Shown here one piece after another: positions 15,385-22,479 of a stretch of DNA of 31,668 nucleotides. Both the position numbers and the translations under genes were made by a program. The stretch covers positions 1-31,668 of the forward strand of contig DATDGU010000364.1 in NCBI GenBank assembly GCA_036521915.1, given 5' to 3'. The stretch is from PALSA-555 sp036521915 (GTDB taxonomy: Bacteria > Actinomycetota > Acidimicrobiia > IMCC26256 > PALSA-555). The notes below the pieces were generated by a model. That model was not told the origin of the DNA. It saw only the letters and a list, made by a program, of their open reading frames with translations, and did not search any database. Position 1 is the first letter of the stretch; every line of letters starts with the position of its first letter.

Positions 15385-16350
15385 ATGCGACGGGTCGTGC
15401 TGGTCCTGGTGCTGGCGCTCGGCATGGTGGCCGCGGGCGGGACGTACGCCGCGGCGTGCGGCGATCTCGTGGCGGCGAACGGCGCGGTGCACCTCGTGCG
15501 CACCACGACCCTCGCCGCGTACCACAACGGCGTCGAGCACTACGTGACGAGCTTCCAGTTCGAGAGCCCCGAGCAGTCGTTCGGGTCGATCATCCCGCTG
15601 CCGGCGGCGCCGACCACCGTGGAGCGCGGCGGCAGCTGGACGCTCCAGCGCCTCGAGCGCGAGGTGTCCCCGGTCGTCCTCGACGTCCCACCTGACGTCC
15701 TCCAAGCAGCCGCGGCGAACGTACAGGTGCTCCAGCAGGTCCAGATCGACGCGCTCACCGTCACCGTCCTGCGCGGCGGCGGCGCGGCCGTCGCCCAGTG
15801 GGCGGCACAGCAGGGCTTCACCCTCACGAAGGACACGCCGAGCGTGCTCGACTTCTACGCCCGGCGCTCCCCGTACTTCCTCGCGGCGCGCTACGACGCC
15901 GCCTCGGCCGTCGCCCGCGGCCTCAACAGCGGCGACGGCATCCCGGTGGAGCTGACGATCCCGGTCAACCGTCCGTGGGTGCCGCTGCACATCCTCGGTG
16001 CGGGCAAGGACACGGACGAGGTGGTGAACGCCGACGTGTTCCTGCTCACCGACGGGAAGCCGTCCCTCCTCGCGGGCGCCGGCCTGCACCTGCGCAAATC
16101 GGAGGCGGCGCCGACCACGCTGCTCAACGACCTGCGTGGCGACCAGAACATGAGCTGGGTCCCGGCGTCGGCCTACCTCAGCTACCTGCAGCTCTCCGAG
16201 CCGGCCGCGCACCTGGGATATGACCTGGCGATCGGCGTGAGCGGGCACCAGCCCCGCCTCGTCGACACCGGCGCCACGCGTCGGGACGCCGTCGACGAGC
16301 CGACGCTCGCGGCCGTGTCGCCGCCAACCGGGTTCCCGCTCTTCGGGTAG
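15385..16350 (+). CDS. Secreted DUF2330 family protein
   Basis: A 321-residue exported protein. Residues 1-24 form a signal peptide: MRRVVLVLVLALGMVAAGGTYA and then AACGDL; the Cys at 25 is not in a clear lipobox. The mature part begins like DUF2330 proteins, with AYHNGVEHYVTSFQFES and FGSIIPLPAAP (about 45-77), the hallmark of the family. A middle segment has VQIDALTVTVLRGGG and a later DGIPVELTIPVNRPWVPLHIL. The function of DUF2330 is unknown; it is found in surface-exposed and cell-envelope proteins. No C-terminal membrane segment is visible. GGAGGAGGAG immediately upstream is the strongest ribosome site in the window. The ECF-like promoter and the ECF sigma/membrane protein pair lying convergent to it suggest control by that sigma factor, which is inference. 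Confidence 0.88.
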   Translation: MRRVVLVLVLALGMVAAGGTYAAACGDLVAANGAVHLVRTTTLAAYHNGVEHYVTSFQFESPEQSFGSIIPLPAAPTTVERGGSWTLQRLEREVSPVVLDVPPDVLQAAAANVQVLQQVQIDALTVTVLRGGGAAVAQWAAQQGFTLTKDTPSVLDFYARRSPYFLAARYDAASAVARGLNSGDGIPVELTIPVNRPWVPLHILGAGKDTDEVVNADVFLLTDGKPSLLAGAGLHLRKSEAAPTTLLNDLRGDQNMSWVPASAYLSYLQLSEPAAHLGYDLAIGVSGHQPRLVDTGATRRDAVDEPTLAAVSPPTGFPLFG

Positions 16351-16361
16351 TCGCGGGCGTC

Positions 16362-16952
16362 TCAGCCGAGCGGATGGACGTCGCACGGCGCGGTGGCGAC
16401 GGCGACGAGCCGCTCCCCCGCCGCGAGGACGAGCACGTCCTGTCCGTCGAGTGTCCCAGTCGCGACGGTGCTGACCTGACCGGCGCCCGGGTCGCAGCGG
16501 AGCGCGGACGCGAGCGCGCCGCGCAGGCTCGACTCGTTGCGTGGGGCGAGCGGCGGCGCGGCGGTGACGGACTGGACGGCGGCGCGGAGCCGGGCGACCG
16601 CGCCGCGGTCGTTGAGGTTCCCGAAGTCGCCGAGGTCGAGTGGGGCGCGGGCGGGCGTTGCCGCGCCGGCGTGCAGCTGGGCGGTGCCGGGGCCGGCGCC
16701 CGGGGTGGTCGGCGCGGCGACGACCCGACGCGGGCTGCTGGTCCGCGAGAGCAGCCAGGCGCCGCCGCCGGCGACGACGAGGGCCGCGACGCCCGCCGCG
16801 ATGAACACGTTGCGCCTGGCGTGGCCCGCGCTGCGGCGCAGCGCCGTCGTGACGAGTCGTCGGCGGGTGACCTCGTCGAGCGGCTCGACCGCCAGGAGCT
16901 GTGCGACGCGGTCGTCGCGGGGCTCGTCGTGGGTGTTGGTCGGATCAGGCAT
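16362..16952 (-). CDS. Single-pass membrane protein, probable anti-sigma factor
   Basis: A 196-residue protein with a cytoplasmic N-terminal part of about 47 residues (RVAQLLAVEPLDEVTRRRLV, 15-34), one transmembrane helix at about 49-68 and an extracytoplasmic C-terminal domain of about 125 residues with two cysteines (DPGAGQ context and CDVHPLG near the end). It lacks the HxxxCxxC zinc motif of ZAS anti-sigma factors. Position is the main argument: its ATG (16952) lies eight bases inside the end of the ECF sigma gene, as is usual for a sigma/anti-sigma pair. It could instead be a membrane sensor of another kind. If the sigma gene is really inactive, this protein has lost its partner. Confidence 0.7.
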   Translation of the reverse strand: MPDPTNTHDEPRDDRVAQLLAVEPLDEVTRRRLVTTALRRSAGHARRNVFIAAGVAALVVAGGGAWLLSRTSSPRRVVAAPTTPGAGPGTAQLHAGAATPARAPLDLGDFGNLNDRGAVARLRAAVQSVTAAPPLAPRNESSLRGALASALRCDPGAGQVSTVATGTLDGQDVLVLAAGERLVAVATAPCDVHPLG

Positions 16953-17507
16953 CGTCGGTCCTTAGGCGACGACCGGCCGCTGCGGGGTTCCCGAGGGCGG
17001 CCTCGAGCGCGGCGCGGCCCCGCGCGATCCGGGAGCGCACGGTCCCCGGCGGCACGTCGAGGACCGTCGCGATGGCGTCGTAGTCGAGGTCGCAGAGATC
17101 GCGCAGCACGACGGCGACCCGGAAGTCCTCGGGCAGGGTGGCGAGCGCCGCGTCGACGTCGAGGCGGGTCGCCACGGCGTCCTCGGTCCCTGCGGTGCCG
17201 GTGTCGTCGACCGACGCGGACGGCAGCGGACGGCGCTGTTTTCGCCGGAGCTCGTCGAGGGCGCGTTCGTCGCCACTCGGTACAGCCAGGTGGTGAACGC
17301 CGACCGCCCGTCGAAGCGCGCGATCCCGCGGGCCACGGCGATCATCGCCTCCTGGGTGGCGTCGAGGGCATCCTCGGGGTGCGCCACGACGCGCCGGCAG
17401 AGGGCATGGATGCGGTCGGCGTGGCGGTCGAGCAGCGTCTCGAGCGCGCCGCGGTCGCCGGCGGCGGCGCGGCGGGCCAGCTCGTCGCTGTCGGGGTCAG
17501 GCGGCAT
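16945..17507 (-). pseudogene. ECF RNA polymerase sigma factor gene with a one-base frameshift
   Basis: Two reading frames together encode one normal ECF sigma-70 factor of about 187 residues. Frame one (from ATG 17507) gives region 2: DRHADRIHALCRRVV, EDALDATQEAMIAVA, and FTTWLYRVATNA, ending near 17262. The same strand in a second frame continues at once with ALDELRRKQRRPLP, then region 4: LATLPEDFRVAVVLRDL, LDYDAIATVLDVPPGTVRSRIARGR (about the last 80 residues). Restoring one base at about 17261-17264 gives the standard TNAALDELRR junction. As written, frame one runs on as a nonsense tail to 16962. Either this is a real deletion or an error in the sequence. It lies 42 bases after the cupin gene and overlaps the probable anti-sigma gene by eight bases. 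Confidence 0.85.
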
Positions 17508-17549
17508 CCCGATCCATGGAACGGCCGGTCGGGGGCGCCGCTGGAGCGC

Positions 17550-18020
17550 TCAGGCGGGACGGGTGCTGAGCATGACCGCCATCATCCGGACTGGTCGGTC
17601 GCTGCGGTTCCGCCAGGCGTGACGGGTCGCCCGCTGCACGACGCAGTCGCCGGTGTGCAGGGCGACGTCGCCGGTGTCGAGCTCGAGGCTGATCTCGCCG
17701 TCGAGGACCATGACGAGGTCGACGGTGTCGGTGACGTGGAAGCCGTCGGGGTCCATGCCGGGAATCACCGTCGCGACCTCCCGGAACCGCTCGCGCATCA
17801 CCGCGTCGGGCGGCAGGCTGAATACCCGCCACGCGAGGCCGCCGGCGGGTGGCTCGAGGACCATCGGGCCCTCGTGTGGATCGGCCAGGGCCTCGAGGCC
17901 TTCGGCCGGATCCACCGCCCACACCTCGCCCCAGGTGTCACCACCGAAGGCATCGCCGTCGCTGAGGACGGTGGAGCGGCCCGCTCCGTCGACGCCGGTC
18001 ACGACGCGCCGCACGCTCAT
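17550..18020 (-). CDS. Cupin-domain protein
   Basis: A 156-residue protein with one cupin fold in its C-terminal half: GFHVTDTVDLVMVLDGEISL (about 92-111), then TGDCVVQRATRHAWRNRS. Cupin motif 1 is degenerate: only one of the usual His pair is kept (H-x-T-D), with Glu in the DGEI stretch. Motif 2 supplies His in TRHAW. It probably binds a metal or a small ligand. Relatives are annotated only as cupin-domain proteins in actinobacterial catabolic clusters. ATG 18020 has TACCGT six bases upstream and no ribosome site. It lies 32 bases after the LLM gene and 42 bases before the sigma gene, so it may be read both from the upstream operon and from its own promoter. Confidence 0.88.
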   Translation of the reverse strand: MSVRRVVTGVDGAGRSTVLSDGDAFGGDTWGEVWAVDPAEGLEALADPHEGPMVLEPPAGGLAWRVFSLPPDAVMRERFREVATVIPGMDPDGFHVTDTVDLVMVLDGEISLELDTGDVALHTGDCVVQRATRHAWRNRSDRPVRMMAVMLSTRPA

Positions 18021-18026
18021 GCGGTC

Positions 18027-18032
18027 ACGGTA
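18027..18032 (-). promoter_or_regulatory. Candidate -10 box (TACCGT) of the cupin gene
   Basis: TACCGT on the minus strand ends six bases before the ATG at 18020, in the 32-base gap after the LLM gene. No Shine-Dalgarno sequence is present, so a leaderless message is likely if the box is real. Confidence 0.4.
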
Positions 18033-18052
18033 GGCGACGGCGTGTCGGCGGG

Positions 18053-18973
18053 CTAGAGGTCGCGGACCGGGTCGAGCACGTCACGGCCGAACGTCTCGAG
18101 CTGGTTGAGGAACGTCGCGCGGGTGTCCCCCGGCAGGCTGACCGTGAGGTAGGTGACGCCGAGGTGGGCGAGCTCGGCGATGCCGTCGACGACCCGCGAC
18201 GTGTCGACGCCTGCGTTCGTGAACATGTCGAGCCCGCCCGGCATGAAGACGATCTCGAGTGGTGCGGTGCGGCCGACGGCGGCGGCGTGCTCCCGGGCGT
18301 ACCCGATGCGCGCCGCGAGCTCGTCGTGCGAGGTGATCGGCGGCGTGCGCAGCCGGCGCTCCGAGCCGGCGGGGCTCGGCATCGGCATCCAGCCCTCGCC
18401 GAGCTCGACGGCGCGTCGGATGGCGCGGCGGCTGTTGCCCCCGATCCAGATCGGCGGGCCCGGTCGTTGCGCCGGCCGGGGCAGCATCGTGTTGCCGCTG
18501 GCGTCCCAGTGCCGACCGCGGGCCGTGACCGACGTCCCCGTCCATGCGGCGCGCATGGCGACGATCGCCTCGTCGGTGAGCTCGTTGCGCTCCGCGTAGT
18601 CGACGCCGAGCGCGGCGAATTCGGGCTCGAGGTAGCCGGCGCCGACGCCGGCGATCACGCGCCCGAGGCTCAACGCGTCGAGCGAGGCGACCGCCTTCGC
18701 CGCGACGAACGGGTTCCGGTACGCGGGGACGAGCAGGTTCAGGTGCAGGCGCAGCCGCTTGGTGGCCGCCGCGGCGAAGCTCAGCGCGACGAACGGATCG
18801 AGCGCGTGGTGGCCGCCCGTGGCGAGCCAGCGGTCCGACGGGAACGGGTGGTCGGTCACGAACACCGCGTCGAACCCCGAGGCCTCGGCCGCCGCGGCGA
18901 ACACCGCGATCGCGTCCGCCGACGCGAGATCGCCCTCGCCACGGTGCGTCGGCAGCCCCAGCGAGGCCCTCAC
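18053..18973 (-). CDS. LLM-class (luciferase-like) F420-dependent oxidoreductase
   Basis: A 306-residue LLM protein of the TIGR03619-like group. Recognisable parts are FVTDHPFPSDRW (about 38-49), LRLHLNLLVPAYRNP (about 74-88), LSLGRVIAGVGAGYLEPEF (about 101-119) and PPIWIGGNSRRAIRRAVELGEGW. Such enzymes use F420 for hydride transfer; the cofactor and substrate are inferred from the family only. The GTG start (18973) overlaps the stop of the upstream dehydrogenase by GTGA, so the two are coupled. That pair would allow a two-step redox conversion of one substrate: NAD-linked alcohol oxidation, then an F420-linked step. It is distinct from the LLM gene at 3947 and much shorter than the one at 20445. 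Confidence 0.9.
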   Translation of the reverse strand: MRASLGLPTHRGEGDLASADAIAVFAAAAEASGFDAVFVTDHPFPSDRWLATGGHHALDPFVALSFAAAATKRLRLHLNLLVPAYRNPFVAAKAVASLDALSLGRVIAGVGAGYLEPEFAALGVDYAERNELTDEAIVAMRAAWTGTSVTARGRHWDASGNTMLPRPAQRPGPPIWIGGNSRRAIRRAVELGEGWMPMPSPAGSERRLRTPPITSHDELAARIGYAREHAAAVGRTAPLEIVFMPGGLDMFTNAGVDTSRVVDGIAELAHLGVTYLTVSLPGDTRATFLNQLETFGRDVLDPVRDL

Positions 18974-19800
18974 GCCGGCTCCTCGCCGCCCATCGCGAAC
19001 GCGACCCGGTCGAGCGTGAGCGCCGCGGCCGGCAGGGCGACGTCGAGGTCGGCACCGAGCGCGAGCGCGGCGCGCAGATCCTTCGCGGCGAGGTCGATGA
19101 GCGGCGTGAGGTCCTCGGCGTAGACCGCGTCACCGCCGCGGGTGCCGAGCAGGTCGCGCATCATCGGGCTGAGCGTGCCCGTGTGCTCGAGGATGCGGGC
19201 GAGCGCGTCGGGGTCGGTGCCGGCGGCCGCGGCGAGGGACCGGCCCTCCTGCGCGCCGAGCATCGTCACGTAGCCGACGAGGTTGCGCGCCAGCTTCGCC
19301 GCGAGCCCGGCGCCGAGCGCCCCGAGGTGCACGACGAGCTCCCCGACCGCGTCCAGCACCGGCCGGATCCGGGTGAACGCCGCGTCCGGCCCGCCGACCA
19401 TCACGCACAGCGTCCCGGCCCGCGCCCCGTGCACCCCGCCGCTGATCGGCGCGTCGACGACCGTCACCCCGTCGGGCGCGGCGGCGGCGACCCGGCGGAC
19501 GGTCGCGGGACGCACGGTGCTGTGCACCGCGACGATGGTCCCTGGACGCGCGGTGGCGAACACGCCGTCGGGCCCGGTCGTCACCGCCTCGACCTGGGGC
19601 TCGTCGAGCACGGCGACGAATACGGCCTCGGCGTCGGTCGCGGCGTCGCCGGGCGACGTCGCCGGCCGGGCACCGAGGGCCGCGGCGGCGTCGACCGGCG
19701 CCCTCCGCACGTCGTAGGCGGCGACGTCGTGCCCAGCGGCCAGCACGTGGGCCGCCATCGGCTGGCCCATGTTCCCCAGGCCGATCCAGGCGACTCGCAT
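18970..19800 (-). CDS. NAD(P)-dependent 3-hydroxyisobutyrate dehydrogenase-like oxidoreductase
   Basis: A 276-residue beta-hydroxyacid dehydrogenase. The Rossmann loop WIGLGNMGQPM is at 5-15 and Asp after the second strand (AYDVRR) points to NAD. The substrate motif DAPISGGVHGARAGTL is at about 116-131 and the catalytic lysine lies in GAGLAAKLARN (about 163-173). Family members oxidise 3-hydroxyisobutyrate, tartronate semialdehyde or related 3-hydroxyacids; the substrate here cannot be named. ATG 19800 is the only plausible start. Upstream lies a 105-base divergent region with a perfect palindrome (19847-19863) over a -10 box. It is coupled to the LLM oxidoreductase gene by a GTGA overlap. 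Confidence 0.92.
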   Translation of the reverse strand: MRVAWIGLGNMGQPMAAHVLAAGHDVAAYDVRRAPVDAAAALGARPATSPGDAATDAEAVFVAVLDEPQVEAVTTGPDGVFATARPGTIVAVHSTVRPATVRRVAAAAPDGVTVVDAPISGGVHGARAGTLCVMVGGPDAAFTRIRPVLDAVGELVVHLGALGAGLAAKLARNLVGYVTMLGAQEGRSLAAAAGTDPDALARILEHTGTLSPMMRDLLGTRGGDAVYAEDLTPLIDLAAKDLRAALALGADLDVALPAAALTLDRVAFAMGGEEPA

Positions 19801-19822
19801 GCTCCTCCACGTCCCGGCGCCG

Positions 19823-19852
19823 GTGACGCGGCGGGGGCGGCCCTCCTACGAT
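19823..19852 (+). promoter_or_regulatory. Sigma-70 type promoter of the NTF2-like gene
   Basis: GTGACG (19823-19828) as -35 box, 18 bases, then TACGAT (19847-19852) as -10 box. Transcription would start near 19859, about 45 bases before the GTG at 19906. The -10 box is the left half of a palindrome. Confidence 0.5.
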
Positions 19853-19863
19853 CTCGGATCGTA
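19847..19863. promoter_or_regulatory. Perfect palindrome TACGATC-TCG-GATCGTA over the -10 box (candidate operator)
   Basis: Seven-base perfect arms around a three-base centre, in the divergent region between the NAD-dependent dehydrogenase and the NTF2-like gene. The left arm contains the plus-strand -10 box TACGAT, and by symmetry the same hexamer occurs on the minus strand. A dimeric repressor bound here would block one or both promoters. The regulator is not in the window. Confidence 0.5.
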
Positions 19864-19905
19864 AGCCCGGGGCGCTCGGTGCGGCCCGGCGACCGAGGAG
19901 GACGT

Positions 19906-20370
19906 GTGGGTCGCTTCAGCCGCAAGGAGATCGAAGCGGCGTTCCAGCACTTCCAGGAGGCTGCCGACCAGTCGGCGAAGACCGGCGACTGGCGGGAGTG
20001 GTCCGAGTGCTTCACGGAGGACGCCGACTACTACGAGCACCACTACGGGAAGATGCACGGCCGCCAGGCGATCTTCGACTGGATCCAGTCGACGATGTCG
20101 GACCCGGCCTTCTCCGACATGCGGAACTTCCCGATCGACTGGTACGTCATCGACGAGGACCGCGGCTGGGTGCTCTGCTCGGTCTGGAACGAGATGGACG
20201 ACCCGGGCGACGGGTCGCTGCACCGCGAATACAACTGGACGATGCTCCACTACGCCGGCGACGGGCGCTTCTCCTACGAGGAGGACCTGTACAACCCGAT
20301 GGAGTTCGGTCGGATGGTGCAGGGCTGGCACGAGGTGAAGGACCGGCTGGCCGGCACCGCCCAAAACTAG
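19906..20370 (+). CDS. NTF2-like (SnoaL-type) protein
   Basis: A 154-residue protein with the cone-shaped NTF2/SnoaL fold used by small isomerases, dehydratases and cyclases. The first helices (SRKEIEAAFQHFQEAADQS) lead to DWREWSECFTEDADYYEHHYGKMHGR (about 28-53), the usual WTECFxxDAxYxEHxYG pattern, then IDWYVIDEDRGWVLCSVWN and a last strand with FSYEEDLYNP. Relatives sit in catabolic clusters for steroids and polyketides, but the reaction is unknown. GTG 19906 is preferred because GAGGAG lies five bases upstream; upstream readings have no ribosome site and an unrelated composition. The TAG stop overlaps the KstR-like site at 20368. It is 74 bases before the LLM gene, which has its own promoter. 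Confidence 0.88.
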   Translation: MGRFSRKEIEAAFQHFQEAADQSAKTGDWREWSECFTEDADYYEHHYGKMHGRQAIFDWIQSTMSDPAFSDMRNFPIDWYVIDEDRGWVLCSVWNEMDDPGDGSLHREYNWTMLHYAGDGRFSYEEDLYNPMEFGRMVQGWHEVKDRLAGTAQN

Positions 20371-20381
20371 AACGTGTTGCA
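20368..20381. promoter_or_regulatory. KstR-like operator (T-AG-AAC-GT-GTT-GC-A)
   Basis: This 14-base site agrees with the published KstR consensus tnnAACnnGTTnnA, used by the TetR-family repressor of cholesterol catabolism in mycobacteria and rhodococci. It overlaps the TAG stop of the NTF2-like gene and the -35 box (20377-20382) of the following promoter, a normal place for a repressor. It is the only full match I found in the window. The repressor gene is not here. Confidence 0.5.
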
Positions 20382-20405
20382 CTTTTGGCGGGTGGTCGGT
20401 ACGAT
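20377..20405 (+). promoter_or_regulatory. Sigma-70 promoter TTGCAC-N17-TACGAT of the LLM-SDR-PPOX operon
   Basis: A near-consensus -35 (20377-20382) and -10 (20400-20405) with ideal 17-base spacing, the best promoter match in the window. Transcription should start near 20412, about 33 bases before the ATG at 20445, with AGGGGGA in the leader. The KstR-like site covers its -35 box. Confidence 0.6.
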
Positions 20406-20444
20406 CCCGGCGCCGCCGCACACCGAGCAGGGGGACCCGCACCG

Positions 20445-21635
20445 ATGGAGTTCGGCATCTTCAACAGCCTCTACACGCCCCACCAGGTGTACGAGGACGA
20501 GGCCGACCAGTGGCCGGTCGAGGCCCAGCGGCTGCGCAATGAGGTCGCCTGGACCAAGGCCGCCGACCGCGCCGGCTTCAAGTACACGTGGGCGACGGAG
20601 CACCACTTCCTCACCGAGTACTCGCATCTGTCGTCGAACGAGGGATTCCTCGGCTACCTGGCGGGCGTGACGGAGCGGATCCACGTCGGCAGCGGCATCT
20701 TCAACATCACGCCGCCCGTGTGCCACCCGGCACGCGTCGCGGAGAAGGTGGCGATGCTCGACCATCTCTCCGGCGGCCGCTTCGAGTTCGGCGTCGGGCG
20801 CGGGTCGTCGTCGACGGAGCAGCGGGGCTTCGGGATCATGGATCCCGAGGAGACCAAGGCGATGGTCGACGAGGTGCTGCCCGAGTTCAAGAAGATGTGG
20901 CGGGAGAACGAGTACCGCTTCTCCGGGAAGTACTTCTCGATGCCGCCGCGGAACGTGCTGCCGAAGCCGCTCTCGGACCCCCACCCGCCGATGTGGGTCG
21001 CGGCCGGCAACCCCGGCACGTTCGAGAAGGCGGCCCGCCTGGGGCTCGGCGTGCTGTGCTTCACGACCGGCTCGCCCGAGACGCTGAAGCCGCTGATCGA
21101 GATCTACAAGAGCACGATCGACCAGGCCGAGCCGGTCGGCGAGTACGTGAACAACAACGTCATGGTGACGAGCCAGATGCTGTGCCTCGAGGACGGCCAG
21201 CGCGCCCGTGACATCGCCTGCTCGATGAACGGCTCGTACCAGAACAGCCTCGTGTTCCACTACCTCGACACGTTCCCGAAGCCGCCCGGGCTGCCGACCT
21301 GGCCCGACCTCATCCCGGAGCCGACGCCCGAGACGCTCCAGGCCGGGATCGACGCCCACCTGGTGATGATCGGGACGCCCGACGAGGTCCGCCCGGCGGT
21401 GCAGGACTACCAGGACGCCGGCGCCGACCAGGTCGTCTTCGGGATGCTGTCGACGACGATGCCGATCGAGGTCGCACTCGAGGGCGTCGACACGTTCGGG
21501 AAGCACATCCTCCCCGAGTTCGACCGCGACCCGGTCCACTCGACGACCCGCCAGCGCGAGGCGTACGTCGCCCAGCGCGGCCCGCTCGACAAGCGCTCGC
21601 TCGGCCGCGCGCCCGAGAAGGTCCCGGTCACCTAA
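20445..21635 (+). CDS. LLM-class flavin/F420-dependent oxidoreductase (long form)
   Basis: A 396-residue luciferase-like TIM-barrel protein, longer than the other two LLM proteins here by about 90 residues and closer to the alkanal monooxygenase (LuxA/B-like) branch. Signatures are ATEHHFLTEYSHLSSNEGF (about 49-67), HPARVAEKVAMLDHLSGGR (about 93-111), FEFGVGRGSSSTEQRGFGI (about 112-130) and PPMWVAAGNPGTFEKAARLG. HHF at the active-site loop is typical of monooxygenases using reduced flavin, but F420 cannot be excluded. The ATG at 20445 follows AGGGGGA. It leads an operon with the SDR four bases downstream and the PPOX protein. The KstR-like promoter suggests induction on sterol-like or other acyl-CoA substrates, which is inference. 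Confidence 0.92.
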   Translation: MEFGIFNSLYTPHQVYEDEADQWPVEAQRLRNEVAWTKAADRAGFKYTWATEHHFLTEYSHLSSNEGFLGYLAGVTERIHVGSGIFNITPPVCHPARVAEKVAMLDHLSGGRFEFGVGRGSSSTEQRGFGIMDPEETKAMVDEVLPEFKKMWRENEYRFSGKYFSMPPRNVLPKPLSDPHPPMWVAAGNPGTFEKAARLGLGVLCFTTGSPETLKPLIEIYKSTIDQAEPVGEYVNNNVMVTSQMLCLEDGQRARDIACSMNGSYQNSLVFHYLDTFPKPPGLPTWPDLIPEPTPETLQAGIDAHLVMIGTPDEVRPAVQDYQDAGADQVVFGMLSTTMPIEVALEGVDTFGKHILPEFDRDPVHSTTRQREAYVAQRGPLDKRSLGRAPEKVPVT

Positions 21636-21639
21636 GCCC

Positions 21640-22479
21640 GTGGGCGAGCTCGACGGCCGCGTCGTGCTCGTGACCGGCGCGAGCCGCGGCATCGGCGCCG
21701 GGATCGCCCAGCGCTTCGCGGCGGAGGGCGCGGCCGTGGCGCTCGTCGCCCGGACGCTCGATCCCGAGCCGGGGGCGCCGCTCGCCGGATCCCTGCGGGA
21801 GACGGCCACCACGATCGCAGCGGCGGGTGGCCAGGCGCTCCCCGTGCCGGCCGACCTCGCCGACGCCGACGCGCGGGCGGACGTGGTGCCGACGGTCGCC
21901 GCCGCGCTGGGGCCCGTCGACGTGCTCGTGAACAACGCCGCGGCGGCGTTCTACTCCCCCACGTCCGACATCGCGCTGAAGCGGCGCCGTCTCACGTTCG
22001 AGCTGAACGTGGAGGCCCCCATTGATCTGGCGCAGGCCGTGCTGCCGTCGATGCGCGAGCGGCACCACGGATGGATCGTGAACATCTCGAGCGCGACGTC
22101 GAAGCGCCCCGCCGGGCCGCCGTTCGACTCCGGGTTCAAGCTGGGGCACACCACCACGATCTACGGCGCGTCGAAGGCCGCGCTCGAACGAGTGACGACC
22201 GGCCTCGCCGCCGAGGTGTACGACGACGGCGTGGCCGTGAACAGCCTCGCGCCGGTCGCGGCGGTGCGGACCCCCGGCGCCGACTCGCTCGTCGGCGACG
22301 TCCTCGACGCGAACCCCGAGATCGTCGAGCCGCTCGAGCTCTTCGTCGAGGCGACGCTCGCGCTCGCCACGGCGGATCCCGCGACGATGACCGGGCGCAT
22401 CTGCTACTCGCGCCCCCTGCTCGAAGCGCTCGGGCGCGACTACCGCCAGCTCGACGGCCGGGTCAGAGTGGGGTCGTGA
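21640..22479 (+). CDS. SDR family NAD(P)-dependent oxidoreductase (divergent)
   Basis: A 279-residue SDR. TGASRGIGAGIA gives the cofactor site (about 11-22). VARTLDPEPG carries Arg rather than Asp after the second strand, favouring NADP(H). VNNAAAAFYSP replaces NNAG, the active-site Ser lies in NISSATS, and IYGASKAALE has Tyr and Lys. Between Ser and Tyr there is an insertion (about 144-165, PPFDSGFKLGHTTT), and the usual C-terminal DGG end is missing; the protein ends in TGRICYSRPLLEALG. It belongs to the SDR type seen with LLM enzymes and unusual acyl-CoA pathways. GTG 21640 lies four bases after the LLM stop. It overlaps the next gene by GTGA. The substrate is unknown. Confidence 0.9.
   Translation: MGELDGRVVLVTGASRGIGAGIAQRFAAEGAAVALVARTLDPEPGAPLAGSLRETATTIAAAGGQALPVPADLADADARADVVPTVAAALGPVDVLVNNAAAAFYSPTSDIALKRRRLTFELNVEAPIDLAQAVLPSMRERHHGWIVNISSATSKRPAGPPFDSGFKLGHTTTIYGASKAALERVTTGLAAEVYDDGVAVNSLAPVAAVRTPGADSLVGDVLDANPEIVEPLELFVEATLALATADPATMTGRICYSRPLLEALGRDYRQLDGRVRVGS

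Noticed and set aside
16804..16811. AACACGTT as another KstR-like half-site
   Set aside because: It lies inside the anti-sigma coding sequence and lacks the flanking T and A of tnnAACnnGTTnnA.
16962..17270. Reading the end of the sigma region 2 frame as a separate gene product
   Set aside because: After residue 82 it is Ser/Arg/Thr/Pro-rich nonsense, while the other frame gives the correct continuation.
16374..18056. Plus-strand frame across the sigma, membrane protein and cupin genes
   Set aside because: No domain and a composition typical of a shadow; the minus-strand genes have clear motifs.
19183..19905. N-terminal extension of the NTF2-like protein upstream of 19906
   Set aside because: It would run through the opposite-strand dehydrogenase gene; the GTG at 19906 has a good ribosome site and gives the usual family start.
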